A stretch of 64,000 nucleotides of DNA, taken from Enhygromyxa salina. GTDB lineage: Bacteria > Myxococcota_A > Polyangia > Nannocystales > Nannocystaceae. Each line of letters begins with the position of its first letter. Position 1 is the stretch's first letter. The notes below the pieces were generated by a model, which saw only the letters and a program-made list of their open reading frames with translations, did no database searches and was not told the origin of the DNA. The stretch is from positions 48,577-112,576 of the forward strand of contig NZ_JMCC02000090.1 in the NCBI RefSeq assembly GCF_000737335.2, written 5' to 3'. A program made the translations under genes and the position numbers. Positions 18,201 to 25,988 of this stretch are shown here, piece after piece.

Positions 18201-18854
18201 GCGCAGCTGAGCGAGCTCGAGCTTGGCGCGCTCGAGGGCACGCGGGTGGGGAACTACTTGCAGGCGATGAACTACTTCGATCGCTCACTCGCCGAGCTGC
18301 TCGAGGGCCTCGACGACGCCGGGCTGCTCGATCACACCGTCGTCGCCCTCTACGGCGATCACGACGCCCGCTTCGAGCTCGACGAATACCCCGAGGTGAT
18401 CGAGCTCGCCGGCGCCGAGGGATGGGACCCCGCGCTGTTTCATCGGCTCGAGCGCGTGCCCTTGTTCGTGCGGGTGCCTGTCGAGCAGCGCCCGCCCTAC
18501 GGCAGCGTGGAGGTGACCGGCGGCCAGGTCGACGTTGGGCCCACGCTGCTGCACGCGCTCGGGCTCGAGCGACCGCCCGGGTTCGTCGGGCAGCCGTTGT
18601 TGCCAGGCATGGAGCCGGCCGGGTTTGCGGCGTATCCCGATGGCTCCGCGTTTGGGCCGATCACGATCGACGGCGGTCGGATGTTCGTCGCGGCTGGGCA
18701 CGGGATCCCGCGCGAGGGTGGGTGCTTTGAATTCCCCGAGGGCGGCAGCCGGCCGCTGGGCGAGTGCGAGGCGCTGGCCGAGCGCGCGCGCGAAGAGCTG
18801 GCGACCTCGCGGGCGGTGGTCGACCACGATCTGCACGTGGAGCTGTCGCGCTAG
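15246..18854 (+). CDS. LtaS-type phosphoglycerol transferase/sulfatase with four N-terminal Ig-like repeats
   Basis: Signal peptide (VLVGVVVALLLAPRPALA) is followed by four related repeats of about 110 residues at roughly 15357-15690, 15710-16070, 16080-16430 and 16440-16770. Each contains a Trp-Val or similar strand, LGDxLxYHW, DGLRT and a closing W-x-x-V-R-E-x-x-x-W-Y/F pattern, like NBR1-type Ig domains. Then come about five membrane helices and an alkaline-phosphatase-fold domain. Its motifs match LtaS: NLLLIQVEAAQ (metal Glu), QGKTSDAEYAVLN (nucleophile Thr), LHHPYDEF and LYGDHD (metal Asp/His). Lipoteichoic acid is not expected in a Gram-negative, so an OpgB-like transfer of phosphoglycerol or another head group to a periplasmic glycan is more likely. 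Starts at ATG 15246 inside the previous gene. Confidence 0.85.
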   Translation: MRARRPTTRARELLVLVGVVVALLLAPRPALAAQYGWALEAEATPAKLWVGTDAEVTITIRNLGSQAWAPRLGDRLSYHWRSETGELLVRDGLRTELPGWVRRGEAVTLTARVRPPDAPGHYQLEWAMVREHVTWFPPPLDGPIFHALEVEVGELDWAPISVELPERLVAGETIEVPVRVGNRGQIPWDSQLGDALAYHWWSDEGQLLEFDGLRTMYPSVVEAGAEVDLQLRLRPPQLEGSEPRRVCLELEPLRERVRWYGSKLRDASSQLACTWAQPDPLRWQVIDDDLPGSLAIDDPEQRVSVTLRNTGREAWAEGDQLGYRWRALDQGERGLIDGARTDLPGSVEPGEFVSLDARLVAPEHPGGYELIWGIVREGQRWYPEPSGGNARRRIEVTGPRLAWGLVEATSPRHVWVNRTTHAEIELQNLGTQAWSEASGDHLAYHWLDADGEVVEYDGLRTNFAAPVAPGERVRVRAKLRGPEQAGRYRLQWELVREHERWYGPPVDLGLEPASSPSSPSSPVIRATWLAAALAIGLGLITLAGPVARRRWPPTSARAQRLVEQLPLVWAGAAIWLLTLAFHDFSGIEAWKWSSALAGSGVWLFVAVAALAGGRARAYVAAVLVLGLAVLGLADLVYMHYFGSIVPVVALTASHHLGEVGDSAIAELEGAWGWLAVVPITGLIAAAIWPAVPARDSANANADAPSLPAKLWRRLGPRLPAFVICLVLASPALIRLGVALGGSLGARVFSEQAMVGRFGYLNAHLFDLARTLRERGRRGQPSQAELTAITTWFQVRADQVERALAAANPRPAPTGDNLLLIQVEAAQSWVIGLEVGGQAVTPLLNRMRSEADWYPYLIDQTNQGKTSDAEYAVLNSQHPLGEGAICFLRADNQFFTLAHALQAQGYATISAHPYKRGFWNRAVLHPRYGFERSLFRRELGPGQETGWGLADGVFFERLLAELKALPQPWFGFAITLSLHHPYDEFPAQLSELELGALEGTRVGNYLQAMNYFDRSLAELLEGLDDAGLLDHTVVALYGDHDARFELDEYPEVIELAGAEGWDPALFHRLERVPLFVRVPVEQRPPYGSVEVTGGQVDVGPTLLHALGLERPPGFVGQPLLPGMEPAGFAAYPDGSAFGPITIDGGRMFVAAGHGIPREGGCFEFPEGGSRPLGECEALAERAREELATSRAVVDHDLHVELSR

Positions 18855-18910
18855 CGAGCTCGACGTTCAACCTCGCCACGCGTCGTCAGGTGCGTCTGGG
18901 GCCGCCCCTC

Positions 18911-19309
18911 TCAGCCGACTTCGCGGGCGAGGTTGCGCAGGCGATTCACGATCTGGCGAGTTTGTGTGTCGCTAAACAGCCGCCGCAGCTCGGCCTCAAA
19001 CGCCTCCTGGTTCGAGCACTGCATGAACGGGGCATCACTGCTGAAGATGATCTCGACCGGAAACCCCGTAATGACGTGCCGAACCTTGAACATGAAATAT
19101 CGATAGTCGACCTCCGTCGAGCGCAGGTAGAACGAGTGCTCGAGCTTGTCACCCGTGCTGCGGGTCTGGAGCTCGCCGACGACCTTGCCCGCGGTGCGAT
19201 CCCCGAGCTCTCGCCCAGCCTGCTCGAGAATGAGCTTGGGGGTGTCTTCGGGGGCGCCGTCCTCGTCGAGGTTCTCGGGCCAGAGGGGGGTTGGGGTGGA
19301 CTCGCCCAT
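18911..19309 (-). CDS. Small hypothetical protein
   Basis: About 132 residues, starting MGESTPTPLW at ATG 19309; a GTG at 19330 would add seven residues. There is no signal peptide or membrane helix. The sequence has an ordinary soluble composition with a beta-rich middle (SFYLRSTEVDYRYFMFKVRH and VITGFPVEIIF) and a helical, Arg-rich end (RQIVNRLRNLAREVG). The third-position bias matches neighbouring real genes. It is convergent with the LtaS-like gene, 56 bp away. No family recognised. Confidence 0.65.
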   Translation of the reverse strand: MGESTPTPLWPENLDEDGAPEDTPKLILEQAGRELGDRTAGKVVGELQTRSTGDKLEHSFYLRSTEVDYRYFMFKVRHVITGFPVEIIFSSDAPFMQCSNQEAFEAELRRLFSDTQTRQIVNRLRNLAREVG

Positions 19310-19429
19310 GCTCCGTCGCCAGTATGCCACATGCTCGCTACGGTGAACTTGGCGCGCGGGTTCGGGCGGCCAGAGCGACGACGACCTGATCTTCGAAGCG
19401 CTCGAGTGCCCGCGGCACTCGGCGCGCGT

Positions 19430-21868
19430 TCACGCTTCGCCGGACATGTTTCGCCGGCGAAGGCCGGCGAGGCCCAGCAGACCGAACAGCAACACCCCGG
19501 GCGCCCACGGCTGATCGTCCACAACACACCCGCAGCCGGCCGCGCTCGCGGGCTTGGCCGCGGTGTCAGCTTTCGCCCCGGCTCGCTCGGCGCTCGAGCC
19601 ACTGCCATCGTTCGCCTGCTCAGTCGCATCGCCCGCGTCGCCCTTGGGCGCGGCGCCCTGAAAGTCGGCGAGGCCAAGCTCGGTCAGCAGGTGCTCGGCG
19701 CCCTCGACCTCGTCGAGCATCCAATACAGATACCGCGCGTCGACGATGATGTTGCGCGAGTGGCTGGCCCGCCACAGGTAGTCGCCCGCGACGTTCTCCC
19801 AGACCCGATCGAAGTTGAAGCCGACCAGCTCGCCCTTGGCGTTGATCACCGGCGACCCAGAGTTGCCGCCGGTGGTGTCGCCGTCGGCCAAAAACGCGAT
19901 CGGCACGTCGCCGAGCTCGGCGTCGATCCAGCGGCTGGTGCTGGCGGTCTTGGCCTTGGCGAGCACGTTGTCGGGCAGATCGAATTCGCCGGCGTCCCGG
20001 TGCTTGGCGACCGCCCCCGCGAGCACGGTCTGCGGCGCCTGGGTCTGATCGTTCCACTTGTCGTAGCCCTGCACGGTCGCGTGAGACAGGCGCAGGGTCC
20101 CGTTGGCGTCGGAGTAGAGCGAGCTGCCGCGCATCCGCGAGATCAGATCGAAGTATTGGGGCTCGAGCTCGAGCAGGCGGCCGCGCTCGGCGTCCTTGAT
20201 CTTCGTCAGCTCGTCGAGCTCCGGCGCCAGCGCGCGCGCGAGCACCACCATGGGGTCCTTGCTGGCTTTGATCTTGCTCGGATCCTCGAACATCTGCTCG
20301 AGGGCCGCGGCGTCGGCCAGGGCCGAGCCCTTCAGCGCGGCCTTGGCTGCGACCAGGTAGGGCTCGGGGGGGCCGCTGACGCCGTCGCGCCGGGTGGGCA
20401 TGCCACCTTGGCCCTTGGCGGCGCCCATGATCTGATCGAAGCCGGCGATCCGGCGGCCCTCGAGCATGTCGGCGTAGGCCAAGAACGAGGCCAGCAGCTC
20501 GACGTCGACCTGGGCGTCGTAGTCCTTGGTCAGCTGCTCGAGCCGATTCCAGACCCGATCGCGGTCGCGGTCGCGGTAGCCCGACTTGCGCTCGACGTCG
20601 GGCTTGGCCCGCTGCTGCTCCCACGTCACGAGATCCCGCGCGATCACCAGGCTGCGCGGGGCGTAGTTCAGGCTGTCGAGCAAGAACGACCACGCCTCGC
20701 GGGCGCGCCGGGCCTCGGTGATGCTGGCCAGCGCCTCGAGGGTGGCCAGCGCCTCGGCGTCGCCGGCCTCGAGCATCCGCCGATCCTCGGCGTCGCGGGT
20801 GGCCGAGAAGTTCGAGCGATCGAGCCCAGCGATCTTGCCCGCCGCGTTCTTGTGGCGATTGGCCAGGCTCTTGGTGAGCGCCGCGACCTTGATGCCCACG
20901 CCTGCGTCGCGCTCGCGGGCGGCCTCGAGGATCTCGATCCACTCGCCGTACATGCGCACGCGCATGGGTAGCCACTGCTGGTAATGGCGCGCGAGCTCGG
21001 CGGACCACAAGTAGCGATCCGTCAGGCCCGGGTAGCCAAGCACCGCCACGAAGTCGCCGGGATCGACACCCTGCGCCGAAGGCCGCAGCCACTGGCGCGG
21101 GCGATAGATCAGGTTCTCGGGCGCGTACTCGGCCGGGTCGCCGGTCGGGTTGACGTAGGCGCGCAGCAGCGAGAAGTCGCCGGTGTGGCGCGGCCACATC
21201 CAGTTGTCGGTCTCGCCGCCGTACTCGCCGATCGCCGAGGGCGGCGCGTAGACCAGGCGCACGTCGCGAAGCTCGACGTACTCGTGCAGCTCGAACAGCT
21301 TGCCGCCAAAGAACGCCGAGACGCGACAGTTGCGGAACTTGCCCGCGGCCTCGCAGGTGTCGACCAGCTCGTTGCGGGCTTGATCATAGGCGCGGGCGCG
21401 GTCGCCATCGTCCTCGATGCCCTCGAGCTTGGCGTGGATCTGCGCGGTGACGTCGGTGATGTTGCGCAGGATCTTGATCGAGCGACCCGTCGCCGGCAGC
21501 TCGTCACCGCGGGTCTTGGCCACGAACCCATCTTTGAGATAGTCGTGGTCGACGGTCGAGTTGGCCTGCAGGGCCCCGTAGGCGCAGTGGTGGTTGGTGG
21601 CGATCAGCCCGTCGGCGCTGACGAACGCGGCCGTGCAGCCGCTGAAGTTGACGGCCGCCCGCATCAGGCCGCCGGTCTTCTCGTCGCCCGCGGGATCCCA
21701 CAGCGCGCTCGCGTCGAGCTTCAGGCCGGCCTTGGCGGCCTGCGGATGGATCTCGGCGATCTGGCTGGGCTTCCACTGACCCTCGTTGGCGAACGCGGCG
21801 TGAGTGGGCACGAGCAGCGGCGCGCACAGGCACGCGAGGCACAGCGGGATCGAGACGAAGCGCGACAT
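19430..21868 (-). CDS. S46-family dipeptidyl-peptidase with MYXO-CTERM-like sorting tail
   Basis: Start chosen at ATG 21868, which gives a signal peptide ending PTHAAFA; the longer frame adds residues without sense. The chymotrypsin-fold triad of S46 exopeptidases is present: His in TNHHCAYG, Asp in GGETDNWMWPRHTGDF and Ser in TTGGNSGSPVINAKG. Just after the Ser, GFNFDRVWENVAGD carries Arg at the position that family knowledge links to acidic P1 preference (DPP11), where DPP7 has Gly. After a disordered Ala/Asp-rich linker the protein ends with AGCGCVVDD, a hydrophobic helix (GVLLFGLLGLAGL) and RRR, the MYXO-CTERM arrangement for surface anchoring. Probably cell-surface or outer-membrane peptidase for predatory nutrition. 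Confidence 0.93.
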   Translation of the reverse strand: MSRFVSIPLCLACLCAPLLVPTHAAFANEGQWKPSQIAEIHPQAAKAGLKLDASALWDPAGDEKTGGLMRAAVNFSGCTAAFVSADGLIATNHHCAYGALQANSTVDHDYLKDGFVAKTRGDELPATGRSIKILRNITDVTAQIHAKLEGIEDDGDRARAYDQARNELVDTCEAAGKFRNCRVSAFFGGKLFELHEYVELRDVRLVYAPPSAIGEYGGETDNWMWPRHTGDFSLLRAYVNPTGDPAEYAPENLIYRPRQWLRPSAQGVDPGDFVAVLGYPGLTDRYLWSAELARHYQQWLPMRVRMYGEWIEILEAARERDAGVGIKVAALTKSLANRHKNAAGKIAGLDRSNFSATRDAEDRRMLEAGDAEALATLEALASITEARRAREAWSFLLDSLNYAPRSLVIARDLVTWEQQRAKPDVERKSGYRDRDRDRVWNRLEQLTKDYDAQVDVELLASFLAYADMLEGRRIAGFDQIMGAAKGQGGMPTRRDGVSGPPEPYLVAAKAALKGSALADAAALEQMFEDPSKIKASKDPMVVLARALAPELDELTKIKDAERGRLLELEPQYFDLISRMRGSSLYSDANGTLRLSHATVQGYDKWNDQTQAPQTVLAGAVAKHRDAGEFDLPDNVLAKAKTASTSRWIDAELGDVPIAFLADGDTTGGNSGSPVINAKGELVGFNFDRVWENVAGDYLWRASHSRNIIVDARYLYWMLDEVEGAEHLLTELGLADFQGAAPKGDAGDATEQANDGSGSSAERAGAKADTAAKPASAAGCGCVVDDQPWAPGVLLFGLLGLAGLRRRNMSGEA

Positions 21869-22466
21869 GGGCTGCAAGTCTCTACCAACCGACCCGCGTT
21901 GCAAAACCCGTTGCTCGAGTGCCTTCGACTCGGGCAACGGGCCCGATGGTGTGCGTTCGCCAACGACGGGCCTTTGTTGGGACAGGCGGGCGCTCCAGCA
22001 GCTGGATCGCCATTACCAAGGCACGCGCGTTCATGCGTTCATCATCACGTATTCGTTGCCCGTCAACTCAGAGCAGCTCGGGGATCAGGTCGCCTCGGCG
22101 AACCGCAGATCCGCCACGATCGCGCCTGCGAGCTGGGCCCGACGCGACAGCGAAGGATCGATTGCAGCCGCGTCCCTACCCGCGGGCGAGCTCCGCGTCG
22201 ACCCGCGCGACGGCGATCAGGGCTCGAGCCCAGGGGCCGAATCGGCGCTGGCGGCACCTTCGGTGTCGGTTCCTGGGTGCCCCCCACAGAGACCTTGGGC
22301 TTCGCCGACTGCAGCCGCTGACGCGTCTGGTCGCTTCGCCTCTCTGTCTCGAGCGCCAGAACTCGAGTTTGCTCGACCCAGCAAGTTTTTTCCGCCCGCT
22401 CGCGGCGCTTGGCTCCACGTCTTCACAGAGGTGTTACTTCACGCGAAAGACCGCTACTGTGCGGTC
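21869..22466. other. Intergenic region with dispersed repeat copy, no supported gene
   Basis: About 600 bp between the divergent S46 peptidase and the ECF sigma gene. Open frames here are short, lack recognisable motifs and have poor codon bias. A dispersed repeat of family 2 occupies roughly 22240-22345; it shares CTTCGCCGACTGCAGCCGC with 37480-37510 and CTTCGCCGACTGCATCCGC with 25047-25070. Both promoters for the flanking genes must lie in this region but no convincing -35/-10 pair was found. Confidence 0.5.
22240..22345. repeat. Dispersed repeat family 2, copy upstream of ECF sigma gene
   Basis: Contains AGAGACCTTGGGCTTCGCCG, then ACTGCAGCCGC and CGTCTGGTCGCTTCGC. The second part is nearly identical to 37485-37530 and the first is the reverse complement of the segment at 13118-13146. 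No coding potential. Position upstream of a regulatory gene pair makes it part of the long leader or promoter region. Confidence 0.6.
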
Positions 22467-22577
22467 GTGGTGGCGGCGGCGATACGTCCTCGGGTACCGC
22501 CGGTCGAGACCACCAGCTCGGCCCGCGCCGTCCCTGCGCAGGCGCCCGTCAGCGATCCCACCGCAGACTTGGACCTG

Positions 22578-23195
22578 ATGAGCAAGGTCGCCGCGAAGGT
22601 CCCCGAGGCCCAGCGCGAGCTGGTCGAGCGTGTGATCGGCCAGGTCCGGGCGCGCGCTCGCAAGTTCACCCACAGCGAAGCAGACGCCGACGACGCCACC
22701 CAGACCGCGATCATGGAGGTCCTGCGCGCGGCCAAGAATTTTCGCGGTGAGGGCAAGCTAGAAGCGTGGTGCGATCGGATCGCCGTTCGCACGATTCTTC
22801 GCCAGCAGCGGGGCCGCGTCCGCACGCTCGCCAGCCTCACCGACGTCGATCCCGATCGCCTCGAGCACCCGCGGGCGAGCCACAACCACCTCCACGAGCC
22901 AAGCCTGCGGCGGTTTCTGGACGAGCTGTCCGCGGATCGCCAGCAGGCGCTGCAGCTGTGGGCGGTTGGGTTCACGATCGAAGAGATCGCCGCGCAGACC
23001 GACACCTCGCCCAACACCATCAAAGATCGTCTGCGCATGGCCCGTCGACAGCTGCGTCAGTGCTTGCGTCAGCGCGAGGCGATCGCGTCGAGCAACCTGG
23101 CTTGCTCGCGGGTCATGTCGAGCCCGTCCGGCAAGCCGAGCAACCTGGTCATGTCCGTGATGCCAATCAGGTCGATCACCAGGAAAGCGACATGA
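22578..23195 (+). CDS. ECF sigma factor
   Basis: Region 2 is SEADADDATQTAIMEVLRAA followed by FRGEGKLEAWCDRIAVRTIL, and region 4 is GFTIEEIAAQTDTSPNTIKD followed by RLRMARRQLRQCL, the HTH of an ECF sigma-70 factor. ATG 22578 is a minimal start; in-frame GTG codons at 22467 and 22470 would add a Pro/Ala/Thr-rich leader and are possible. A tail of about 30 residues after region 4 is atypical. The stop overlaps the ATG of the FecR-domain gene (ATGA), so sigma and partner are co-translated. Expected to direct a small regulon that may include its own operon. Confidence 0.88.
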   Translation: MSKVAAKVPEAQRELVERVIGQVRARARKFTHSEADADDATQTAIMEVLRAAKNFRGEGKLEAWCDRIAVRTILRQQRGRVRTLASLTDVDPDRLEHPRASHNHLHEPSLRRFLDELSADRQQALQLWAVGFTIEEIAAQTDTSPNTIKDRLRMARRQLRQCLRQREAIASSNLACSRVMSSPSGKPSNLVMSVMPIRSITRKAT

Positions 23196-24832
23196 CCCGC
23201 GAGCAAGCCAAGTTTGGCGGCGACGCCCGGCGCTGGGAGGCGCTGATCGATCGGGAGACCGTGGGTGAGCCGCTCAGCGATGACGAGCGCGCGTTCGTGC
23301 GCGACTACGAAGCCGAACACCCCGAGTGCGCGAACGAGCGCGAGCTGTGGACGCTCGCCCTCGATGCGCTCGCAGACGCAGACGCGGACGCGGACATCCC
23401 CACCGACTCGCACGCTGATCTCGACCGGCTTGGGACGCAGGCGTTGGCGGCCTTCCGCGCAGAGCAAGCCAGTCCTGCGTTGCAGCTGCGTCCTCGTTGG
23501 CGGTCGCGCGCGACCCTCGGGGCCGTGGCGGCCATCGCGGCTGCGGCCGGCTTGCTGGTGTGGCTGGGCGTGCGCGCAGACCCTTCAGCGCAGCTCGGTG
23601 ACGCCGGCTCGCGCCAGACAGATCCACCCACGCAGCCCAGCAAGTCCAGGCCAACGCCCGATCGTGATCAGGCGTTGGTCGACCCGGACACGGCTCCGGT
23701 CGACCCCGCTGGCGTGCTCAGCATGACAACGTCACCGTCGCCACTCGGCGCCGCGGTCGGGCCGGGCGCGAAGCTGTCGGTGCCGGGGTGTGTGTCGTGG
23801 ACAAACCCTGGCGCGGTCGTGTGCTTCGAGGGCGCGCTCGAGCTGCCGAGCACCAGCGACCTCGGCCAGCGACGGGTCCGCCTCGACGAGGGGCGCTTGG
23901 TCGCCGCCCTCGATCCGCTGGGCCCCGGTCAGCGCTTCACGATCGACACCGTGCTCGGCAGCGTGACCGCGATCGGCACCGTGTTCGCGGTCGAGAGCCA
24001 CGAAGGACGGGTGTGGGTGACCGTGCTCGAGGGTCGCGTGGAGCTGCGCGACCCCAGCGTGCGCGTGCTCGAGGCCGGCCAGCGCACCAGCATGCGCGGC
24101 GAGATCAGCAGCGACGAGCCCAGCCCCGTCGAGGTCACGCCCACGGCCCTCGCCCAGCTCGTGGGTCTGGCCGAGCTGCTGCGGTCCTCGCCTGGGTCGG
24201 CGCAGCTGTCGATCCCCGCGCGCGGCGAGCTCTCGCTGCAGCTCGATGGCCACGCGCTCGGTGGCGGCCGCATGGATCTCTCACTTGCCGCCGGTGCCCA
24301 CGAGCTGGGGGTGTTCGATGATCGCGGTGAGCGCCTCGCCCAGCACGAGCTCGCGCTCGACGATGCCAAGCCGGTCGAGCTCGCGGGCTTGCTGGCCAGC
24401 ATCGCCACAGCGCCCAACGGCCAAGCCCGGCCCGACCCCAAGCCGCCAACCCCCAGCGCCAAGCAGCTCGCCGAGGCCGCCCAGCGCGAGCGCGCCGCAG
24501 GCCACCACGCCCAGACCGCCAGCTTGTACCGGGCGCTGCTCGAGCACTATCCAGACAGCCCCGAGGCGGTCAACGTCCCCGTTCGTCTGGGCGACTTGCT
24601 CGCTTCGACCGGGGATCACGAGGGCGCCCTCGCTGCCTACGAGCTGTACCTGCAGCGCGGGGCCAAGCAGCTCGCGCCCGAGGCCGAGCTTGGCCGGATC
24701 TTGGCGTTGCGGGCCCTGGGACAGCGCGCGGATGAGGCCGCGGCGATCACCGCCTACCTGCGCGCGCGGCCAACCGACTACCGCCGCCCCGAGCTCGAAG
24801 CCCGCCTCATCCGCCTCACGGGCTCGCTCTAG
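23192..24832 (+). CDS. FecR-domain transmembrane anti-sigma-type protein with TPR tail
   Basis: 546 residues. The N-terminal cytoplasmic part (about 100 residues) resembles short anti-sigma segments, then a membrane helix (AAIAAAAGLLVWLGV). The periplasmic FecR fold follows: RVRLDEGRLVAALDPLGPGQ, FTIDTVLGSVTAIGTVFAVE and VWVTVLEGRVEL. From about residue 420 tetratricopeptide-type helices occur (AEAAQRERAAGHHAQTASLY, DHEGALAAYELYLQRG). The overlapping upstream ECF gene makes this the likely signal-transducing regulator. The stop codon lies inside the left end of a MITE-like element. What it senses is unknown. Confidence 0.85.
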   Translation: MTREQAKFGGDARRWEALIDRETVGEPLSDDERAFVRDYEAEHPECANERELWTLALDALADADADADIPTDSHADLDRLGTQALAAFRAEQASPALQLRPRWRSRATLGAVAAIAAAAGLLVWLGVRADPSAQLGDAGSRQTDPPTQPSKSRPTPDRDQALVDPDTAPVDPAGVLSMTTSPSPLGAAVGPGAKLSVPGCVSWTNPGAVVCFEGALELPSTSDLGQRRVRLDEGRLVAALDPLGPGQRFTIDTVLGSVTAIGTVFAVESHEGRVWVTVLEGRVELRDPSVRVLEAGQRTSMRGEISSDEPSPVEVTPTALAQLVGLAELLRSSPGSAQLSIPARGELSLQLDGHALGGGRMDLSLAAGAHELGVFDDRGERLAQHELALDDAKPVELAGLLASIATAPNGQARPDPKPPTPSAKQLAEAAQRERAAGHHAQTASLYRALLEHYPDSPEAVNVPVRLGDLLASTGDHEGALAAYELYLQRGAKQLAPEAELGRILALRALGQRADEAAAITAYLRARPTDYRRPELEARLIRLTGSL

Positions 24833-25007
24833 TCCCGAATCAAGCGCTGCGCGCTCGACTCGGGCCTACTATGTCTTCAAGGGGGCTTTCGAAAGCCCCT
24901 CGCTTCGGCGGCGGAGCCCCCTTCGCTCACCCCAAACGCTCGCCTGTCGGCTCGTACTAGCCCCAAATCACTCACCTTTTCCAATTCAGCGCTTGATTTG
25001 GGTCTAG
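24829..25007. mobile_element. MITE-like element with 21-bp terminal inverted repeats
   Basis: The left end (24829-24849, beginning CTAGTCCCGAATCAAGCGC) and the right end (24987-25007) are inverted repeats of 21 bp with two mismatches. Inside lies a short hairpin, GGGGGCTTTCGAAAGCCCC, and a further stem. No transposase is encoded. The element replaces the end of the FecR gene, supplying its TAG stop, which suggests either insertion at the 3' end or use as a terminator. Confidence 0.6.
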
Positions 25008-25026
25008 TATCCTGCCGCAGTGAATT

Positions 25027-25130
25027 GGATGGTTTGAGACCTTGGCCCTTCGCCGACTGCATCCGCATGTGTGGCCCCCTAGAAGGCCTAGAAGGGGGCT
25101 CTGAACGCATTTTCGGAGTCTCTGTGGGGG
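25027..25130. repeat. Dispersed repeat family 2, copy after the biotin carrier gene
   Basis: Begins GAGACCTTGGCCCTTCGCCG and ACTGCATCCGC, continues with GCATGTGTGGCCCCCTAGAA, also found at 37549-37568, and ends with GAGTCTCTGTGGGGG directly against the TAA of the biotin carrier gene. It contains a CCCCCTAGAAGG...GAAGGGGG hairpin and therefore may act as a terminator. This copy links the subparts seen separately in the other copies. Confidence 0.6.
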
Positions 25131-25745
25131 TTAACGATCACTCGCTTCGAGGGTCAAGATTACGTCGCCGCGGCCGAGGTCGGCCTGGTCCGCGGCGACG
25201 ATCTTCAGGATCTTGGCCTTCGCCGGCAGCTTGGGGTTGTCGTAGTTCACCCGCGTGAAGGTCTTCATGACCTCGAGCAGCCCGATCGTCTGGCCGCGCT
25301 CGATGATCTGCCCAGCCTCGACAAAGGCCGGCTTGTCCGGCGCGGCGCGCTGGTAGAAGCGACCGCTCGAAGGCGAGGTGAAGGTCAGCGTGCCGTCGGC
25401 GTTGGTCGGCCCGCGCTCGGCCTCGCGCGATGCCTCGAGCGCTCCGCCGAGCGCGTTGGGATCCAAGCTCAGCAACCGCGCCCCGTAGTCGACCTGCCGG
25501 CGGGCGAGCTCGATCTCTTCGGGCGCCTCGCTGACGATGCCAAGCGCGGCTTCAGGCGCGCGCACGCGATGCAGCACGCCAAGGATCTCGATCCACCCAA
25601 GCGTGTCGCCCGGTCGGATCAGCGATCCCACCGCGGGTGGGTCACGCCACAGCCCTGGCGACGGGGCGAGCAGAGCCGTGCGCCCGTCGTCGAGGCGCTC
25701 GAGGATGGCAAGGAGCTCAGGTACAAACTGGCGACTGTCAGACAT
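25131..25745 (-). CDS. Biotin carboxyl carrier protein (two lipoyl-like domains)
   Basis: The C-terminal domain carries the biotinylation motif LLEVMKTFTRVNY; the Lys of V-M-K is the attachment site, with flanking SPSSGRFYQRAAPDKPAFVE and AKILKIVAADQADLGRGDVI typical of the BCCP hammerhead fold. An N-terminal part with SLIRPGDTLGWIEILGVLHR resembles a second, non-biotinylated half domain. ATG 25745 (MSDSRQ) is chosen because the upstream 35 residues have no sense. It has no carboxylase neighbour here, but a biotin carboxylase and carboxyltransferase without a carrier domain lie at 41.6-44.7 kb, and this protein is the probable partner. The family couples CO2 fixation to acyl-CoA. Confidence 0.88.
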   Translation of the reverse strand: MSDSRQFVPELLAILERLDDGRTALLAPSPGLWRDPPAVGSLIRPGDTLGWIEILGVLHRVRAPEAALGIVSEAPEEIELARRQVDYGARLLSLDPNALGGALEASREAERGPTNADGTLTFTSPSSGRFYQRAAPDKPAFVEAGQIIERGQTIGLLEVMKTFTRVNYDNPKLPAKAKILKIVAADQADLGRGDVILTLEASDR

Positions 25746-25988
25746 GTCGATCAAAGCGGGGTCACGTTGCTGCCCCGCTCGCGGGCGGCCCAGCGTACCG
25801 GGTCGGCGCCGGGAAGCGGATCGGATAATCGGGGCGAGGGCGTCTGCCATGTAGAAAACGGCGCTCGGTGTCGGCCGGCGGCGATGCCGCTCGAGGCCGA
25901 GTCGGGCCCAGTTGGCTGTGGGGATCCATGTTTGGGGTTTGGGCGCCGCCGCTGTTGGAGACGCCCGCCAGGTGCTCTACTGCCCCGC

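Noticed and set aside
22063..22426. Short minus-strand open frames upstream of the ECF sigma gene
   Set aside because: They cross a dispersed repeat and show no family signature.
25569..25988. N-terminal extension of the P450 open frame
   Set aside because: It overlaps the divergent BCCP gene and has no P450-like sequence before GTG 25989.
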